Positions 21,807-23,004 of a stretch of DNA of 23,004 nucleotides are shown one piece after another (position 1 is the stretch's first letter; each line of letters starts with the position of its first letter). This DNA is from CAZKXU01 sp964556665. GTDB taxonomy: Bacteria; Bdellovibrionota_C; UBA2361; CAZKXU01. The DNA lies in the NCBI GenBank assembly GCA_964556665.1, contig CAZKXU010000054.1, forward strand, positions 1 through 23,004, given 5' to 3'. The translations under genes and the position numbers were made by a program. The notes under the pieces are model-generated. The model searched no databases, had not been told where the DNA came from, and saw nothing but the letters and a program-made list of their open reading frames with translations.

Positions 21807-22838
21807 TTATAATATCCTTTTGTAACCAATGTAAGATAGAATTCCCAACATAATAAAAAATAAAATACTAAGAACTCTGTAAAGAGTTGATCTTTTGGGC
21901 ATTGGTGCTATTCCAAAGTCAACAACCATAGGGGTCGGATATTCTTTAAAGCCAATACGCGGATGGATCTTAACCCCTTGTGGGAGTATCTTCTCTGCAT
22001 CAAAGAATGCCTCGCGCATCTCAAATGCAGACTGAAAACGACGCTGCGGCTCAGGATCGAGCGCGCGTCGCATAATGAGCTTATATTTGGTTTCAACATT
22101 CTCTGCCGTAACCTCTGGCTGCTTAAATCCAGCCTTAAGTAAAGCCCGTAAAGCCTTCGTGCCATCCATGTCAGACATCCAGCGCTCCCCAGTCAGCAGC
22201 TCGTAAAGCACATAGCCGCATGCAAAAATATCACTGCGTACATCATATACGCCTGTGCGGATGTACTCAGGTGGCAGATACTGCGCAGTACCAAGCAGCG
22301 TTCCGGTCTTGGTCATACGTGTTCCCTCTAGATGTCTAATTAATCCAAAGTCAGTGAGCTTAACAACTCCATCCTCGCGGCAGAGAATATTTTCGAGCTT
22401 AACATCACGATGGATAATCTTATTACCATGCAACTCGCAAAGCGCTGAAAGAAGCTGACTAAAAATTGAGTCTATCTCAGCAGCTGTAACTCTTCGCCGC
22501 GCTATGAGTGCGGAGAGATCCTCTCCTTTAACATACTCCATGGTGTAGGCGATTTTGCCGCCAAGATCGATAAAGTCATAGGCCTCTATAATGTTTGGAT
22601 GACGGATCTTTTGACATATACGTATCTCGTCTAGGAAGCGCTGATAGGTACTCTCATCGAAGGCCTGTTCATTATTGAGCACCTTAAGAGCCACCTCCTT
22701 GCCTGCAGCCCCCTTATCGACAACAAGAAAGACCTCCCCCGCTGCTCCGTAACCAAGTCTGGCTACCAGCTCAAAACGGGAGGACAGCAACGGATGACGC
22801 TGCACTATAGTAGGCTGATCTGCAAGATGGTTCTCCAC
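21807..22838 (-). CDS. Hanks-type Ser/Thr protein kinase with C-terminal membrane anchor
   Basis: A 343-residue kinase. The domain spans about residues 22-285: Gly-rich loop GYGAAGEV (29-36), Lys52 in VALKV, Glu71 in helix C, catalytic HRDVKLEN (143-150), DFG (163-165), an activation segment with several Thr (MTKTGTLLGTAQYLPPEY), and DVRSDIFACGYVLYELLTG. All key catalytic residues are present, so it should be active. A single transmembrane helix lies near the C-terminus (about 319-338), with only a few residues beyond it; no PASTA or other sensor domain follows. The start is a GTG at 22838 and the Shine-Dalgarno is weak. Upstream lies a sigma-28-like promoter site. Its targets are unknown. 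Confidence 0.92.
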   Translation of the reverse strand: MENHLADQPTIVQRHPLLSSRFELVARLGYGAAGEVFLVVDKGAAGKEVALKVLNNEQAFDESTYQRFLDEIRICQKIRHPNIIEAYDFIDLGGKIAYTMEYVKGEDLSALIARRRVTAAEIDSIFSQLLSALCELHGNKIIHRDVKLENILCREDGVVKLTDFGLIRHLEGTRMTKTGTLLGTAQYLPPEYIRTGVYDVRSDIFACGYVLYELLTGERWMSDMDGTKALRALLKAGFKQPEVTAENVETKYKLIMRRALDPEPQRRFQSAFEMREAFFDAEKILPQGVKIHPRIGFKEYPTPMVVDFGIAPMPKRSTLYRVLSILFFIMLGILSYIGYKRIL

Positions 22839-22845
22839 GATTACA

Positions 22846-22873
22846 GTATCGGCGCTTTTCTGGATAAATCTTA
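22846..22873 (-). promoter_or_regulatory. Sigma-28-like promoter candidate for the Ser/Thr kinase
   Basis: On the minus strand: TAAGATTT (22873-22866, 6 of 8 of TAAAGTTT), 12 nt, then GCCGATAC (22853-22846, 7 of 8 of GCCGATAA). The GTG start follows 7 nt later. Spacing is one base longer than the FliA optimum. Confidence 0.4.
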
Positions 22874-22945
22874 AGTAGACTAATCTGTTGGGCTAGAGCG
22901 TATAGGATATGGCTATAATTGGAATGAAACTACCAAGGTGCTGAA

Positions 22946-23004
22946 CTGGGACCGCGGGCATCCTTGCCCGCTTTATGGCATTAGCCAAATAAGCGGGCAA
23001 GGAT
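22946..23004. repeat. Paired-hairpin palindromic repeat, copy 4 (cut by window edge)
   Basis: It begins CTGGGACCGCGGGCATCCTT. The left half folds as GCGGGCA-tcct-TGCCCGC, and the right half (22991-23004) is the exact complement of the inner part of the left half up to the window end. The rest, predicted to be the complement of CTGGGACCGCGGGC, lies outside. Confidence 0.85.

Noticed and set aside
1..23004. tRNA, rRNA, CRISPR array or complete insertion sequence
   Set aside because: No cloverleaf or TpsiC-like segment in intergenic DNA, no regularly spaced repeats with unique spacers, and no transposase-like protein were seen; the GTTCGAATC near 19404 is inside a coding sequence.

Overview
The window reads as a chromosomal segment of a Gram-negative bacterium of moderate GC. 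Supporting this are B-type (cytochrome b558) succinate dehydrogenase genes, an LDH-like malate dehydrogenase, several lipoproteins, prolipoprotein transferase, an M23 murein hydrolase with a cytoplasmic/membrane anchor, a Hanks-type kinase and a flagellin-like gene behind a sigma-28 type promoter. The gene set fits a deltaproteobacterium / Bdellovibrionota-like lineage, but the sequence alone does not fix the taxon. No rRNA, tRNA, CRISPR array or intact transposase gene was seen.

Layout. 1-5118 (minus): a compact operon of two SPFH/band-7 proteins (one a predicted lipoprotein), malate dehydrogenase, SdhC and SdhA; SdhA is cut by the left edge. 5294-9400 (minus): M23 peptidase, RecN, NAD kinase and a small lipoprotein, the last three apparently co-transcribed. 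9586-11432 (plus): a secreted protein of unknown function and a membrane-anchored TPR protein. 11530-13045 (minus): rpmE, a TlpA-like lipoprotein thioredoxin and lgt, behind a good sigma-70 promoter and a ~100-nt leader. 13205-14182 (minus): a flagellin-like gene directly behind a near-consensus sigma-28 promoter. 14183-14554: gene-free, rich in tiny hairpins. 14555-15931 (minus): a small conserved protein, an alpha/beta-hydrolase and a Holliday-junction-resolvase-like membrane nuclease. 16118-17000: a small acidic protein (plus) convergent with a membrane protein (minus). 17222-20428: a hybrid histidine kinase (minus) divergent from a LysM-type lipoprotein and a small coiled-coil protein (plus). 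20429-20832: gene-free, holding a ~230-bp nested palindromic element. 20833-22838: a DUF5658-like membrane protein, an Rrf2-type [Fe-S] regulator (plus) and a Ser/Thr kinase (minus).

Most notable for follow-up: (i) a family of four intergenic paired-hairpin repeats (outer arm CTGGGACCGCG) whose inner arms change in a compensatory way; (ii) the flagellin-like gene and its sigma-28 promoter, with two weaker sigma-28-like sites before a small acidic protein and the Ser/Thr kinase; (iii) the nested palindrome at 20472-20702, flanked by a 12-bp direct repeat; (iv) an SPFH lipoprotein with an inner-membrane retention residue, encoded with TCA-cycle/respiratory genes; (v) several promoters whose -10 box lies only 6-12 nt before the start codon, pointing to leaderless or near-leaderless mRNAs.
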